Numbered from the stretch's first letter, positions 24,871-34,353 are shown. The stretch: 64,000 nucleotides of DNA from Bacillus sp. MYb209 (GCF_002975175.1 NZ_PCNZ01000008.1:91885-155884), one strand, 5' to 3'. Notes: generated by a model not told the origin, from the sequence alone. Translations and numbers: made by a program.

Positions 24871-25234
24871 TTTTCCCCACGTCCTTTTCTACCATGAAAT
24901 ACTTGTCTATTTTTAGTTTACTATGAGATTTATCCAAAAGACAAACAAGGTTTATCCACAAAATGTGGATAAACCTTGTTAATCCGTGGATAACTTTGTG
25001 AATAGCTGACAATTTAGTATTATTGCATTTAGCTCTTTTATATTTTTACAAAAGTGTTCTAACTGTCGAATTTCCTCTGGTACTTCCTCTTTCTCTATAA
25101 TGACAAAGTTAAAAAACTGAAAGATTGTCACAGATTGTGGATGATTTGTGAGTAAGTACAATTGTCGAATATCTTTTTCTTTCATATACTGCAAAAACAT
25201 CTCAAAAAAATATAAGAAAGTCTGTTTATCCACA
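24842..25234. promoter_or_regulatory. Cluster of DnaA boxes around the ywlC-ywlB junction
   Basis: Perfect TTATCCACA (either strand) at 24842-24850, 24952-24960, 24964-24972 and 25226-25234. One-mismatch boxes lie at 24930-24938, 24985-24993 and 25136-25144. Seven sites in under 400 bases is far above chance. A DnaA-binding region near ywlC was reported for B. subtilis by ChIP-chip, as I recall it. No AT-rich unwinding element or dnaA/dnaN gene is here, so it is more likely a DnaA-titrating or regulatory cluster than an origin. Confidence 0.8.
24944..24980 (-). terminator. 17-base-pair palindrome with two inverted DnaA boxes after ywlB
   Basis: The arms AACAAGGTTTATCCACA and TGTGGATAAACCTTGTT are perfect around AAA. 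It touches the ywlB stop codon and on the minus strand is followed by TTGTCTTTT, so it can end ywlB transcription as well as bind two DnaA molecules. Confidence 0.75.
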
Positions 25235-25437
25235 TTAGGTGTGAATAAACAAGAACGGATAAGTGCATTTTCTCCACTTTGTTCATATCCAATTACCGCT
25301 CGTATTTCTCCCGCCTCTTCCAAGATCATAAATTGTGCGTACAACTCATTTATTTTATCATCTTTTTTATTAGCTTGTCCGAAAAAAGAATGCAATCTTT
25401 CTACATCTGCTTTCGTAGCAAAATACACGTTCTTCAT
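24979..25437 (-). CDS. ywlB: GNAT-like N-acetyltransferase YwlB
   Basis: 152 residues. The size, the pattern of alternating strands and helices (EEAGEIRAVIGYEQSGENALIRSCLF) and the position between spoIIR and ywlC match B. subtilis ywlB, a predicted N-acetyltransferase. The acetyl-CoA loop is not clearly visible and the C-terminal part is Cys/Leu rich, so the substrate and even activity are uncertain. The coding sequence contains one perfect and one near DnaA box. Confidence 0.7.
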   Translation of the reverse strand: MKNVYFATKADVERLHSFFGQANKKDDKINELYAQFMILEEAGEIRAVIGYEQSGENALIRSCLFTPNVDKQTFLYFFEMFLQYMKEKDIRQLYLLTNHPQSVTIFQFFNFVIIEKEEVPEEIRQLEHFCKNIKELNAIILNCQLFTKLSTD

Positions 25438-25486
25438 AGTAAATCCCTCCTCATTGATATATATGAGGAAGGATTTATTAATAGTA

Positions 25487-26326
25487 CTATTTAGAGAATA
25501 AAGATGTAAAAGCTTCGACGATAAATAATTTAACCTCTGGTTTTTCTTCTTCCTCTTCTACTGTTACATACTCATTTTCCTTTTCTTGTTTTTGCTCCAC
25601 AGGTTTCTCTACTTTTTTTACAGGCTGTTCTTCTACTTGCGTTTCGTGTTTTACTACTTTCTTTTCCTGTGCTGTTACTTTTTCAGCTTTTTCCAGCTTT
25701 ACTACTTTCTTTTCTTTCACCTTATCCTCTTTCTTCTCCGGTGCATCCACTACTTCCTCATCTGGTTGTCTCACCTGCTCCTCTTCAGGAGATTCAGCTT
25801 TCACAACATGTTCTTCTTTCCTTACAGCTGTACCACTTGAAAAATCTAAGAAACACATCGGTGGAAATAACACACACCACCAGTTTGCACCTTCACCTTT
25901 TCCAATTGTAATAAGTACCGCTTCATATTCTCCTGCCGGATAAATAAAATTCCCATATACCTTTGTAGGAAACTTCACATTCTTACCGAATTTCACTTGA
26001 AACGCCTCTTTACTTCCTTCTCTTTTCAGCGTATTCGCCACTGTCTTTTCAATTTCAGGAATATGATTTTGAATTACTTTTCGAGCTTCTTCAAATGACG
26101 TTAAATCCGCTACCCATCCATCAATTTGTACTTTCACTTCATCACGTACTTTACGTTTTAATGCCTGATCTTTATCAGAATCACTATTAGCTAAAATACG
26201 TAATCGAACGGCCTCTTTCGGAATAACAGCAGGCCCTTTTGCATCAGCTTTCATATATCCAAACTGCACAAGTAACTGTGCACCAATTAATAATAAAAGA
26301 AAGTAAGCAATAACTTGTTTTTTCAT
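25487..26326 (-). CDS. spoIIR: Stage II sporulation protein R with long Lys/Glu/Val-rich C-terminal extension
   Basis: 279 residues. A signal segment (about 1-27), then the SpoIIR domain to about 165 (EAVRLRILANSDSDKDQALKR is the family hallmark; NWWCVLFPPMCFLD the conserved Cys/Trp stretch). SpoIIR is made in the forespore, is secreted and triggers SpoIIGA to process pro-sigma-E in the mother cell. The last 110 or so residues are repetitive KVEKPVEQKQEKEN-like sequence missing from the 224-residue B. subtilis protein. The start could be the GTG 9 bases upstream; neither has ideal ribosome-site spacing. Confidence 0.92.
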   Translation of the reverse strand: MKKQVIAYFLLLLIGAQLLVQFGYMKADAKGPAVIPKEAVRLRILANSDSDKDQALKRKVRDEVKVQIDGWVADLTSFEEARKVIQNHIPEIEKTVANTLKREGSKEAFQVKFGKNVKFPTKVYGNFIYPAGEYEAVLITIGKGEGANWWCVLFPPMCFLDFSSGTAVRKEEHVVKAESPEEEQVRQPDEEVVDAPEKKEDKVKEKKVVKLEKAEKVTAQEKKVVKHETQVEEQPVKKVEKPVEQKQEKENEYVTVEEEEEKPEVKLFIVEAFTSLFSK

Positions 26327-26350
26327 TTCCTCCACCGTCCCCTCTAGAAA

Positions 26351-26380
26351 CAGTGTGGACAGAGTTACTTCTTTCTAAAC
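26351..26380 (-). promoter_or_regulatory. Possible sigma-F promoter of spoIIR
   Basis: Minus-strand GTTTA (26376-26380), 15 bases, then GTCCACACTG (26351-26360), against a forespore sigma-F pattern of GYWTA and GGNRANAMT. The spacing is exact but the -10 has two mismatches. spoIIR is a known sigma-F target, which raises the likelihood. Confidence 0.35.
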
Positions 26381-26409
26381 TATTAAATTCAAAATCTATA
26401 TAAATTTTT

Positions 26410-26689
26410 GTAACTACTCCGCCACTCTATGAAAGGCCGACAGAAAAGCATTTTTTTAAATGGACGAGAGGGACTGGCTACGTACAGGAGCGGTCAGGGC
26501 CTTTTCCTGCCACACGCAAAGTTTTAAAACAAAGAAAGCTAGCAAAGTGTATGTCCATTTTTATTTTCATGGCAGCAATCTATATGCTGAAAAATGAAAA
26601 TAACTTTCTATAGGTAATAAGAGGCGTATTTTCTCTGGAATAATACTCCTTACCAAACTTCTAAATGAAATGTATGGCTGAGTAGTTAC
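26410..26689. mobile_element. 280-bp MITE-like element with 15-bp terminal inverted repeats
   Basis: Left end GTAACTACTCCGCCA (26410-26424) and right end TGGCTGAGTAGTTAC (26675-26689) are inverted copies with one mismatch. The flanks AAATTTTT and GAATTTTTT could be a duplicated target. The inside has no gene. Bases about 26450-26530 (GAGCGGTCAGGGCCTTTTCC) match the inverted core of the repeats at 7631-7926. It fills most of the spoIIR-prmC gap. Confidence 0.7.
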
Positions 26690-26701
26690 GAATTTTTTAT
26701 A

Positions 26702-26732
26702 CAAAAAATAGAGTAAGGCTTATGCCTTACTC
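26702..26732 (-). terminator. Terminator of prmC
   Basis: GAGTAAGGC and GCCTTACTC around TTAT, followed on the minus strand by TATTTTTT. The TAA of prmC lies in the stem. Confidence 0.88.
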
Positions 26733-27578
26733 CATCTCTGCAAATACCATGCGATCTTTTCCATTAATATCAAATACAACTTCAACTTGAGCGCGCGGGA
26801 AAGTTTGCTGTAATAATGCTTTCACATCTTCACCTTGCCCTACACCAATTTCGAACGCCACAATCGCCTTTTTCTGTAATACATTCGGCAATTCCTCCAT
26901 AAAACGACGATAGAAATCTAGTCCATCTTCCCCACCAACAAGCGCACGCTTCGGCTCATGCTCCTTCACAACAGTAGAAAGACCACGCCAATCTTCCTCT
27001 GGTATGTACGGAGGATTGGAAACAACAACATCTAACTTCTGACCTGTTTCATAAAACGGCGACAGTAAATCGCCGTGATAGAAAGTTACATCCGCCCCTA
27101 AAGTTTTTGCATTTTCTTTTGCAACTTCAATCGACTCCTGTGCGATATCTACTGTATGCACATGAAGATTTTTATTTTCTAAAGCGAGCGTAATAGAAAT
27201 CGCTCCACTACCAGTTCCAATATCCGCTATGTGAAGCTCCTCATTACCGAAATGGCGCTCAATTCTCTCTAGCACCCCAACTATAAGTTCCTCTGTTTCC
27301 GGTCTTGGTATCAATACCTCTTCATTTACAAAGAATGATCGGCCATAAAACATTTCATAACCAAGCATATATTGGATCGGAGTACCTTCTACGTGCTTGT
27401 GGATAAATTCTGCAAAACTTTTCTCTTGTTCCGCAGTTATTTCTTCACGCATATTCATGAGCATTCCGGTTCTGTTCGTCTTTAATACATGACAAAGGAC
27501 AATTTCTCCCGCATTTTCATCTCGTCCATTTTCCTGTAAAAAAGAAGAAGCCCATTTCAGGGCTTCATAGACACGCAT
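26727..27578 (-). CDS. prmC: Release factor glutamine methyltransferase
   Basis: 283 residues. Methylates the Gln of the GGQ motif in release factors with S-adenosylmethionine. The SAM site is [19 protein letters not shown] (about 110-128) and the catalytic NPPY motif lies in [13 protein letters not shown] (about 183-195). It starts inside the prfA stop (TAATG), so prfA and its modifying enzyme are translationally coupled. Confidence 0.96.
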   Translation of the reverse strand: MRVYEALKWASSFLQENGRDENAGEIVLCHVLKTNRTGMLMNMREEITAEQEKSFAEFIHKHVEGTPIQYMLGYEMFYGRSFFVNEEVLIPRPETEELIVGVLERIERHFGNEELHIADIGTGSGAISITLALENKNLHVHTVDIAQESIEVAKENAKTLGADVTFYHGDLLSPFYETGQKLDVVVSNPPYIPEEDWRGLSTVVKEHEPKRALVGGEDGLDFYRRFMEELPNVLQKKAIVAFEIGVGQGEDVKALLQQTFPRAQVEVVFDINGKDRMVFAEME

Positions 27579-28645
27579 TACTCAGCTGCCTCCATCTTTT
27601 GAGCCTGATCTTCCATCACTAAGGCATTGATGAAATCATCTAACTTACCTTGTAGGATTTGATCTAGCTTTTGAATCGTTAAACCGATTCGATGGTCTGT
27701 AACACGGTTTTGCGGGAAGTTATACGTACGAATACGCTCTGAACGATCTCCCGTACCAACAGCTTGTTTACGGTTTTGATCATACTCAGCTTGCGCTTCT
27801 TGTCTAAACTTATCATAAACACGTGCGCGTAATACTTTCATCGCTTTTTCTTTATTCTTAATTTGTGATTTCTCATCCTGACAAGATACAACTACACCAG
27901 TCGGTAAATGTGTTAAACGTACCGCTGACATCGTTGTATTAACGCTTTGTCCACCTGGACCACTAGAAGCAAACGTATCAACACGAACATCTTTTTCATG
28001 AATATTAATTTCTACTTCTTCTGCCTCTGGTAATACAGCTACAGTTGCTGTAGATGTATGAATACGTCCACCAGATTCCGTTTCAGGAACACGTTGTACA
28101 CGGTGAGCACCATTCTCGAATTTCAGCTTAGCGAAAGCACCTTTACCATTAATCATAAAGATAATCTCTTTATATCCACCTAACTCTGTATAGCTCGCTT
28201 CGATAATTTCAGTTTTCCAACCTTGCACCTCAGCATAACGGCTATACATACGATATAAATCACCAGCAAATAAAGCCGCCTCGTCACCACCAGCAGCACC
28301 ACGAACCTCAACGATAACGTTTTTATCATCATTAGGGTCTTTTGGAACAAGTAAAATTTTCAGACGTTCTGATAATGTTTTCTCTTGTCCTTCTAATTCA
28401 GAAACCTCTTCTTTTACCATGTCACGCATATCAGCGTCTAACTTATCTTCTAACATTGCTTTTGCATCTCGTAATTGCTCACGAACATCTTTATACTCAC
28501 GGTACACCTCTACCGTGTCCTGAATATCAGATTGCTCTTTTGAATACTCACGAAGCTTATTTGTATCGCTAATAACCTCTGGGTCACTTAACAACTCATT
28601 CAACTTCTCATAACGATCTTCTACAGCTTGCAAACGATCTAACAC
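27578..28645 (-). CDS. prfA: Peptide chain release factor 1
   Basis: 355 residues; recognises UAA and UAG stop codons. GGQ is visible in [20 protein letters not shown] (about 225-244) and the class I anticodon-like region precedes it. I chose the GTG at 28645 ([15 protein letters not shown]), six bases after AGAGGTG; a GTG 9 bases upstream is in frame but sits in that site. First gene of the prfA-prmC pair. Confidence 0.96.
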   Translation of the reverse strand: MLDRLQAVEDRYEKLNELLSDPEVISDTNKLREYSKEQSDIQDTVEVYREYKDVREQLRDAKAMLEDKLDADMRDMVKEEVSELEGQEKTLSERLKILLVPKDPNDDKNVIVEVRGAAGGDEAALFAGDLYRMYSRYAEVQGWKTEIIEASYTELGGYKEIIFMINGKGAFAKLKFENGAHRVQRVPETESGGRIHTSTATVAVLPEAEEVEINIHEKDVRVDTFASSGPGGQSVNTTMSAVRLTHLPTGVVVSCQDEKSQIKNKEKAMKVLRARVYDKFRQEAQAEYDQNRKQAVGTGDRSERIRTYNFPQNRVTDHRIGLTIQKLDQILQGKLDDFINALVMEDQAQKMEAAE

Positions 28646-28720
28646 ACCATTCACCTCTACATCCTAGTATCTAATACAAATAGTATATGGTACTTAATCA
28701 AAAAAACGCAAATTATATTT

Positions 28721-28829
28721 AAAAGTGTAGGTGGCTCGTTCAGCTCTGACCAGCTAAGGTTCTCTCGCACAAAAGGTGCTTTTCACCTTGAGTAGCGGAG
28801 GTTCTTAGGCACGAAGAGCTTGCCACCAA
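28721..28829. repeat. Palindromic repeat (TCTAGCTCC family, inverted) upstream of prfA
   Basis: Starts AAAAGTGTAGGTGGCTCGTT, shares CAGCTCTGACCAGCTAAGGT with the copy at 22559 and has an inner hairpin ACAAAAGGTG / CACCTT. It lies between tdk and prfA. Confidence 0.8.
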
Positions 28830-28844
28830 TCTTCATCTATTTTC

Positions 28845-28876
28845 GAAAAAAACCCGCTCTACATAGCGAGTTTCAT
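28845..28876 (-). terminator. Terminator of tdk
   Basis: Minus-strand AAACTCGCT pairs with AGCGGGTTT (one G-U) around ATGTAG, followed by seven T. It begins at the tdk stop. Confidence 0.85.
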
Positions 28877-29461
28877 TTATCTTTGTTTTGTAGGTACTGC
28901 ATGACAATGACGACAACGTGGTTCATACGATTCTGAAGCCCCAACTAAAATAATTGGATCATCAAATGCCGCTGGTTCTCCATCGATTAAACGTTGCGTA
29001 CGACTTGCAGGAGATCCACATGCAGAACAAACTGCCTGCAATTTAGTTACATGTTCAGCAATCGCCATCAGCTGAGGAACTTGTCCAAATGGTAGACCAC
29101 GGAAATCTTGGTCTAATCCAGCTACAATGACGCGATAGCCACGATTTGCCAATACTTGCACCACTTCCACAATGTCCCCATCAAAAAATTGTACCTCATC
29201 GATTGCAATAACATCCATTTCTTCTGTTACATGGTTAAATATATCTTTTGAAGCTGAAACAGGAACTGCTTTAACCTTTAATCCATTATGTGATACAACA
29301 TCTTCTTCACTATAACGATTATCAATACATGGTTTAAATACAATTGCATGTTGTTTCGCAAATTGTGTACGGCGTATACGGCGGATGAGCTCTTCTGATT
29401 TTCCAGAAAACATACTCCCGCAAATCACTTCAATCCAACCATTTTGATTCATTAAGTACAT
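28877..29461 (-). CDS. tdk: Thymidine kinase
   Basis: 194 residues, type II (TK1-like) kinase phosphorylating thymidine for salvage. P-loop [14 protein letters not shown] (about 16-29), DEVQFFDGD with the catalytic Glu region, and the structural zinc cysteines in [12 protein letters not shown] and CRHCHAVP. The start has AAAGGAG seven bases upstream. Order rho-rpmE-tdk-prfA matches B. subtilis. Confidence 0.96.
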   Translation of the reverse strand: MYLMNQNGWIEVICGSMFSGKSEELIRRIRRTQFAKQHAIVFKPCIDNRYSEEDVVSHNGLKVKAVPVSASKDIFNHVTEEMDVIAIDEVQFFDGDIVEVVQVLANRGYRVIVAGLDQDFRGLPFGQVPQLMAIAEHVTKLQAVCSACGSPASRTQRLIDGEPAAFDDPIILVGASESYEPRCRHCHAVPTKQR

Positions 29462-29521
29462 TGAGCTCTCCTTTCATCTACTTTCCTAATCCAAAGTAGG
29501 GTAAAGGTTTAATATTTTCGC

Positions 29522-29562
29522 AAAAAAAACAGACAAGCGAATACATACACTTGCCTGTTTTA
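29522..29562 (-). terminator. Terminator of rpmE
   Basis: Minus-strand AAACAGGCAAGTG pairs with CGCTTGTCTGTTT around a TATGTATT loop, followed by a T run. Ten bases past the stop. Confidence 0.85.
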
Positions 29563-29571
29563 TGTTCTTTA

Positions 29572-29817
29572 TTACTTAATACCGTATTTCTTATTGAAGC
29601 GGTCAACACGTCCGTCTGCAGTAGCAAACTTCTGACGTCCAGTGTAGAATGGGTGAGAATCAGAACTGATCTCAATTTTTAGTAATGGATAAGTGTTACC
29701 ATCTTCCCACTCAACAGTTTCGCTAGAGCCTTTTGTAGACCCGCTTAAGAATTTGAAGCCAGTGTTCGTGTCCATAAATACAACTTTATTGTAATTTGGA
29801 TGGATTCCTGCTTTCAT
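29572..29817 (-). CDS. rpmE2: 50S ribosomal protein L31 type B
   Basis: 81 residues, [20 protein letters not shown]. It carries no cysteine at all, so it is the type B, zinc-free L31. In B. subtilis the rho-linked rpmE is the zinc-binding form, so this locus holds the other type. The ATG at 29817 is 9 bases after GAAGGAG; an ATG three codons earlier is too close to that site. Confidence 0.95.
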   Translation of the reverse strand: MKAGIHPNYNKVVFMDTNTGFKFLSGSTKGSSETVEWEDGNTYPLLKIEISSDSHPFYTGRQKFATADGRVDRFNKKYGIK

Positions 29818-29966
29818 TCTTTTCATCTCCTTCCGCCCTGAATCATTTTCGAAACAGAGTTTTTCATCTTCAGCTGCTTACACAACTATATTGATGAAAC
29901 ACATATGATGAAATTATAACAAGGCTAACCCCATTTTGCAACTACCTGTTTTTGTCTTTTTAAAAT

Positions 29967-30020
29967 TAAAAGCGCAAGCGGCTCGTTCAGAATCGTAGGG
30001 CACTTCAAGCTCTCGATCCA
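29967..30020. repeat. Fragment of the TCTAGCTCC-family repeat
   Basis: AAAAGCGCAAGCGGCTCGTT followed by CAGAATCGTAGGGCACTTCAA resembles one end of the repeat but the other end is missing. It lies between rho and rpmE. The rest of 29830-30090 contains nothing recognisable. Confidence 0.6.
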
Positions 30021-30092
30021 AATATGATTTTCATCTCAAAAAAACAAAACTATTTCCATATATTACTCTCTCTAATATTCCCTTAAAAACAT

Positions 30093-30123
30093 AAAAAACT
30101 CGCTTACTACGAAATAAGCGAGT
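30093..30123 (-). terminator. Terminator of rho
   Basis: ACTCGCTTA and TAAGCGAGT around CTACGAAA, followed on the minus strand by TTTTTT. Fifteen bases past the stop. Confidence 0.9.
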
Positions 30124-30138
30124 CTCAATCTTTTCCCT

Positions 30139-31410
30139 TTACTTAGTTGTTACATATCTTTTTGAGTCTGCAACAATGTTTTGTAAAAATTCTTCATTTG
30201 TCTTTGTTTGACGAAGTTTACGTAAGAAGCCTTCAACAAAGTCTGGTGTATCACGCATTGTTTTACGAATACCCCACAGCTTGTCTAAATGTTCTTTCGG
30301 AATTAATAGGTCTTCTTTACGCGTACCAGAGCGACGAATATCAATCGCCGGGAAGATACGACGCTCAGCTAATGAGCGATCTAAATGAAGTTCCATATTT
30401 CCAGTTCCTTTAAATTCTTCGTAAATTACATCATCCATACGAGAACCTGTATCAACAAGCGCTGTTGCTAAAATTGTTAAGCTACCGCCCTCTTCGATAT
30501 TACGTGCAGCACCGAAGAAACGCTTTGGCCTATGGAAAGCAGCTGGATCAATACCACCTGATAGAGTTCTACCACTTGGCGGAATAACAAGGTTGTAAGC
30601 ACGCGCTAAACGGGTAATACTATCCATTAGAATGACAACGTCTTTTTTATGCTCTACAAGACGCATTGCACGCTCTAATACAAGCTCAGCTACTTTAATA
30701 TGATTCTCTGGCACTTCATCAAAAGTAGAACTTACAACATCACCTTTAACAGAACGTTCAATATCTGTTACTTCTTCTGGACGCTCATCAATTAAAAGTA
30801 CAATTAATTCTGCTTCCGGATGATTTGTTGTGACACTGTGTGCAATTTCTTTTAACAGACTTGTTTTACCAGCCTTTGGAGGCGCGACAATTAAACCACG
30901 TTGTCCAAATCCAACTGGTGCGATTAAATCCATGATGCGTGTCGGTAACTTTTTCGTTTCCGTTTCCAATTTCATTTGGCGATCTGGGTATAACGGTGTT
31001 AATGCAGGGAAATGCACACGCTCTTTTGCTGAGTCTGGATCATCTCCGTTTACAGCTTCAACTTGTAATAATCCAAAATAGCGTTCATTTTCTTTCGGAG
31101 GTCGTACTTTACCAGAAACCTTATCTCCATTACGTAAATCGAAACGACGAATTTGCGAAGCCGAGATATAAATATCTTCTGAGCTTGGAGAGTAGTTGAT
31201 AGGACGTAGGAATCCAAATCCTTCTGATTGAATAATTTCTAATACGCCTTCCATGAAAAAGAAACCTTCTTTTTCTGCTCGAGCTTTTAAGATAGCGAAA
31301 ATCAGCTCTTTTTTCGTTAACTTGCTGTAATACGAAATCTTAAATTCTTTCGCAAGCTCGTATAACTCTTTTAATTTCATGTTTTCTAATGCTGCAATTG
31401 ACAAATTCAT
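30139..31410 (-). CDS. rho: Transcription termination factor Rho
   Basis: 423 residues; RNA-dependent ATPase helicase. N-terminal cold-shock-like RNA-binding domain about 48-125 ([31 protein letters not shown]), Walker [16 protein letters not shown] (about 172-186), Walker [17 protein letters not shown], and the Q and R loops [20 protein letters not shown]. Starts [20 protein letters not shown]. Own terminator follows. Confidence 0.97.
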   Translation of the reverse strand: MNLSIAALENMKLKELYELAKEFKISYYSKLTKKELIFAILKARAEKEGFFFMEGVLEIIQSEGFGFLRPINYSPSSEDIYISASQIRRFDLRNGDKVSGKVRPPKENERYFGLLQVEAVNGDDPDSAKERVHFPALTPLYPDRQMKLETETKKLPTRIMDLIAPVGFGQRGLIVAPPKAGKTSLLKEIAHSVTTNHPEAELIVLLIDERPEEVTDIERSVKGDVVSSTFDEVPENHIKVAELVLERAMRLVEHKKDVVILMDSITRLARAYNLVIPPSGRTLSGGIDPAAFHRPKRFFGAARNIEEGGSLTILATALVDTGSRMDDVIYEEFKGTGNMELHLDRSLAERRIFPAIDIRRSGTRKEDLLIPKEHLDKLWGIRKTMRDTPDFVEGFLRKLRQTKTNEEFLQNIVADSKRYVTTK

Positions 31411-31576
31411 TCAGACACCACACTTTAACGTTATTCTCTTTTCACATGGGTAAAGGGAAAAAATACGGAAGGCAAATAAATAATAATGAAAGGCAATAAG
31501 TTCAAGTAGGATAATATTCACTATTGTAACCCTTTTGTCTAGTTTTAATCAATACGTTGAAACACAAATACAAGAA

Positions 31577-31602
31577 GCGAAGACAAGAAAATTTGTCTTC
31601 GC
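31577..31602. other. Perfect hairpin between glpX repeats and rho
   Basis: GCGAAGACAA and TTGTCTTCGC around GAAAAT. On the plus strand CTTTTATA follows. It could be an attenuator or terminator for minus-strand readthrough from glpX toward rho, but the T run on that side is poor. Confidence 0.5.
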
Positions 31603-31677
31603 CTTTTATATTTCTTACTTTTTTCTACTCACCTTATTATAAAGAAGAATAGATAAGGCATTTCTGCTTTTATTTAA

Positions 31678-31795
31678 TCTAGCTCCAGCGGCTAGAATCT
31701 CCGGTCATTTCACTCTCTCACTCGAAGCAAAAAGCGCTTCAAGGTCGAGAGTTTGAAGTGCCCTGCGATTCTGAACGAGCCGCCTCCACTTTTTA
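31678..31795. repeat. Palindromic repeat (TCTAGCTCC family), first of a tandem pair after glpX
   Basis: Starts TCTAGCTCCAGCGGCTAGAA and ends TTCTGAACGAGCCGCCTCCA. An inner inverted pair CTCTCGACC-like (CACTCGAAGC and GGTCGAGAG) gives a second stem. Confidence 0.85.
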
Positions 31796-31798
31796 CTT

Positions 31799-31917
31799 AA
31801 TCCAGCTTCAGCAGCTAGAATGGTCGGTGGCTTCGCTTCTTCCTACGAGGCAAAAAGCGCCTCTACGTCAGAAGCTCCATCCCCCTCCCATTCTGAACGA
31901 GCTGCTTACGCTTTTTA
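31799..31917. repeat. Palindromic repeat, second of the tandem pair; supplies the glpX stop codon
   Basis: Starts AATCCAGCTTCAGCAGCTAGAA-like sequence and ends TTCTGAACGAGCTGCTTACG followed by CTTTTTA. On the minus strand the repeat begins TAAAAAGCG and its first TAA ends glpX. Confidence 0.85.
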
Positions 31918-32880
31918 CTTAATAACCAAATTCGGTTTTTTGTTTAAGCTATGGCGTCCGTCTACGAAGCGTACTGTACCTGATTTTGCACGCATAACAA
32001 GGGATTGTGTTGTTCCTACGCTACCTTTAAATTGAACACCACGTAATAGTTCTCCGTCTGTTACACCTGTCGCTGCAAAGATTGCATCGTCACCCTTTAC
32101 TAAGTCTTCCATACGAAGGATACGATTTATATCTTCAATGCCCATTTTTTTACAACGCGCTAATTCAGCTTCATTTTGAGGAAGAAGCTTCCCTTGGATT
32201 TCTCCACCTAAACATTTTAATGCAACAGCCGCTAATACTCCTTCAGGCGCCCCACCAGAACCGAATAAAATATCTACACCTGTACGGTCAAATGCTGTAT
32301 TAATTGCTCCAGCTACATCTCCATCGTTAATTAACTTAATACGAGCTCCAGCTTTACGAATTTCTTCAATAATTGCTTGATGACGTGGACGATTTAAAAC
32401 TGTCGCTACAACATCTTCAATATCTTTATTTTTCGCTTTCGCCACAGCACGTAAGTTATCGATGATAGGTGCGTCGATATCAATTGCTCCAACCGCTTCT
32501 GGGCCAACCGCGATTTTATCCATGTACATGTCAGGAGCATGTAACAAATTGCCGTGATCTGCAATTGCAATAACAGCAAGCGCATTCCAGCCGCCAGCCG
32601 CTACGATATTTGTCCCTTCTAAAGGATCAACTGCAACGTCTACGCGTGGTCCATATCCTGTACCCAATTTCTCTCCGATATATAGCATTGGCGCTTCATC
32701 CATTTCGCCTTCGCCAATTACAACTGTACCTTTCATCGGAATTGTATCAAATACATCACGCATAGCTGATGTTGCTGCACCATCTGCCTCATCTTTTTTT
32801 CCGAGACCCATCCAACGCGCTGATGATAATGCTGCAGCCTCTGTTACACGTACTAACTCCATAGATAAACTTCTTTCCAC
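31915..32880 (-). CDS. glpX: Class II fructose-1,6-bisphosphatase (GlpX)
   Basis: 321 residues; hydrolyses fructose 1,6-bisphosphate for gluconeogenesis. The metal-binding sequence [16 protein letters not shown] (about 80-95) and [11 protein letters not shown] (about 56-66) identify the GlpX family. I keep the GTG at 32880, which has AGGAGAGGG seven bases upstream; the ATG at codon 7 is possible. Sits between murAB and rho as in B. subtilis (ywjI). Its 3' end abuts a repeat. Confidence 0.95.
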   Translation of the reverse strand: MERSLSMELVRVTEAAALSSARWMGLGKKDEADGAATSAMRDVFDTIPMKGTVVIGEGEMDEAPMLYIGEKLGTGYGPRVDVAVDPLEGTNIVAAGGWNALAVIAIADHGNLLHAPDMYMDKIAVGPEAVGAIDIDAPIIDNLRAVAKAKNKDIEDVVATVLNRPRHQAIIEEIRKAGARIKLINDGDVAGAINTAFDRTGVDILFGSGGAPEGVLAAVALKCLGGEIQGKLLPQNEAELARCKKMGIEDINRILRMEDLVKGDDAIFAATGVTDGELLRGVQFKGSVGTTQSLVMRAKSGTVRFVDGRHSLNKKPNLVIK

Positions 32881-33000
32881 GATAATCCCTCTCCTTTAAG
32901 TCTTTATATTTCTGCCGTATTTTGTGAACCTTGTTTTTCTATAAAGTGTGCTTCCGTTAGTAGTGATTCTTCGCTCCCCATTAACGGAAGTATCACCACC

Positions 33001-33067
33001 TTATCCCGATTGGTGAGGGCTAATAATCGGCGTGGGATACCCCATACTGATTAAAGTTTCACTTTAT
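33001..33067 (+). repeat. bcr1-like remnant with internal deletion
   Basis: TTATCCCG (33001-33008) joins directly to ATTGGTGAGGGCTAATAATC and the right end GATTAAAGTTTCAC plus TTTAT (33063-33067). In full copies about 90 bases lie between two CCCG motifs, so this copy probably lost them by recombination at CCCG. The murAB stop TAA lies in the terminal ATAAA. The adjoining 32950-32990 has an inverted pair CTTCCGTTA / TAACGGAAG. Confidence 0.75.
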
Positions 33068-34353
33068 GCATTCTTCATTTCTTCAATTTCTTGCTTTGTC
33101 ATTTGTTCTCGCCAAATGTTTGCGCCAAGCCCTTTAAGCTTGTCTACTATATTTTCGTAACCTCGATCAATATGATCAAGCCCCGTTACTTCTGTAATGC
33201 CATCTGCCATTAAACCCGCAATAACAAGGGACGCACCAGCTCGTAAGTCACTCGCTTTCACCTTCGCACCTTGCAATAAAACAGGTCCAGTCACAATTGC
33301 TGAACGGCCTTCTACTTTAATTTGCGCGTTCATACGGCGCAATTCATCAATATGCTTGAAACGTGCGCTGTAAATTGTATCAGTTACAACTCCTGTTCCA
33401 TGCGCTTTTGTTAAAAGTGTTGTAAACGGCTGTTGTAAATCTGTTGGAAACCCTGGATATACAAGCGTTTTTACATCAACTACTTTTAACCTTCTATTGC
33501 CATTCACTGTAATTTGGTCATCGTTCGTTTCAACTTGAACACCAGCTTCTCTTAGCTTCGCAGTAACGGATTCTAAATGCTGAGGAATAACATTATCAAC
33601 TGTTACTTCTCCTCCTGACGCTGCTCCTAAAATCATATACGTACCAGCTTCAATACGGTCTGGGATGATAGTGTGGTGACACCCATGTAAAGAATCCACA
33701 CCATCAATTCGGATTACGTCTGTACCAGCACCTTTAATACGTGCTCCCATACTCGTTAACAATGTAGCTACATCAATAATCTCTGGTTCTTTCGCTGCAT
33801 TTTCAATAACAGTTCTACCTTTCGCTCGTACAGCCGCTAGCATAATATTAATCGTAGCTCCTACACTAACAACATCTAAATAAATACGCGCTCCACGTAG
33901 TTCGTCTGCTCTTAAATAAATGGCACCTTGTTCATTTGTAACATGTGCCCCTAACGCTTCAAACCCTTTAATATGCTGATCAATCGGTCGTGGCCCTAAA
34001 TGACATCCACCTGGAAGCCCAATAACAGCTTTTTTAAAACGGCCAAGCATTGCACCCATTAAATAATAAGAGGCGCGCAATTTTTTCACTTTTCCATTTG
34101 GTAAAGGCATCGCAACCATGTTAGAAGGATCGACTACCATCTCTTCTTCCTGCCCATAAGTTACTTTCCCTCCAATTTCCTCTAGTAAGTCTCCTAACAT
34201 TTTCACGTCCGAAATATTAGGAACGCCACCGATAGTTACTGGAGTATCTGCTAAAATTGTCGCTGGAATTAGTGCAACAGCACTGTTCTTTGCACCACTC
34301 ACGCGAATTGTTCCATTCAAAGCTCTTCCGCCTTCAACTAGCAACTTTTCCAT
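33064..34353 (-). CDS. murAB: UDP-N-acetylglucosamine 1-carboxyvinyltransferase (second MurA)
   Basis: 429 residues; adds enolpyruvate to UDP-GlcNAc, first step of peptidoglycan synthesis and target of fosfomycin. The reactive Cys is in [19 protein letters not shown] (about 117). [16 protein letters not shown] is the conserved start. Location next to fbaA and glpX marks it as the murAB/murZ paralogue rather than the atp-linked murAA. The stop codon falls in the edge of a repeat. The spacer 34354-34640 holds a promoter region with no gene. Confidence 0.95.
   Translation of the reverse strand: MEKLLVEGGRALNGTIRVSGAKNSAVALIPATILADTPVTIGGVPNISDVKMLGDLLEEIGGKVTYGQEEEMVVDPSNMVAMPLPNGKVKKLRASYYLMGAMLGRFKKAVIGLPGGCHLGPRPIDQHIKGFEALGAHVTNEQGAIYLRADELRGARIYLDVVSVGATINIMLAAVRAKGRTVIENAAKEPEIIDVATLLTSMGARIKGAGTDVIRIDGVDSLHGCHHTIIPDRIEAGTYMILGAASGGEVTVDNVIPQHLESVTAKLREAGVQVETNDDQITVNGNRRLKVVDVKTLVYPGFPTDLQQPFTTLLTKAHGTGVVTDTIYSARFKHIDELRRMNAQIKVEGRSAIVTGPVLLQGAKVKASDLRAGASLVIAGLMADGITEVTGLDHIDRGYENIVDKLKGLGANIWREQMTKQEIEEMKNA

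Noticed and set aside
24842-25234. Replication origin
   Set aside because: DnaA boxes are present but there is no dnaA/dnaN, no AT-rich unwinding element and no change in gene direction as expected at oriC.
25586-25911. Hydrophobic open frames opposite the spoIIR tail
   Set aside because: Complement of the Lys/Glu-rich repeat; Leu/Phe runs are a codon effect.
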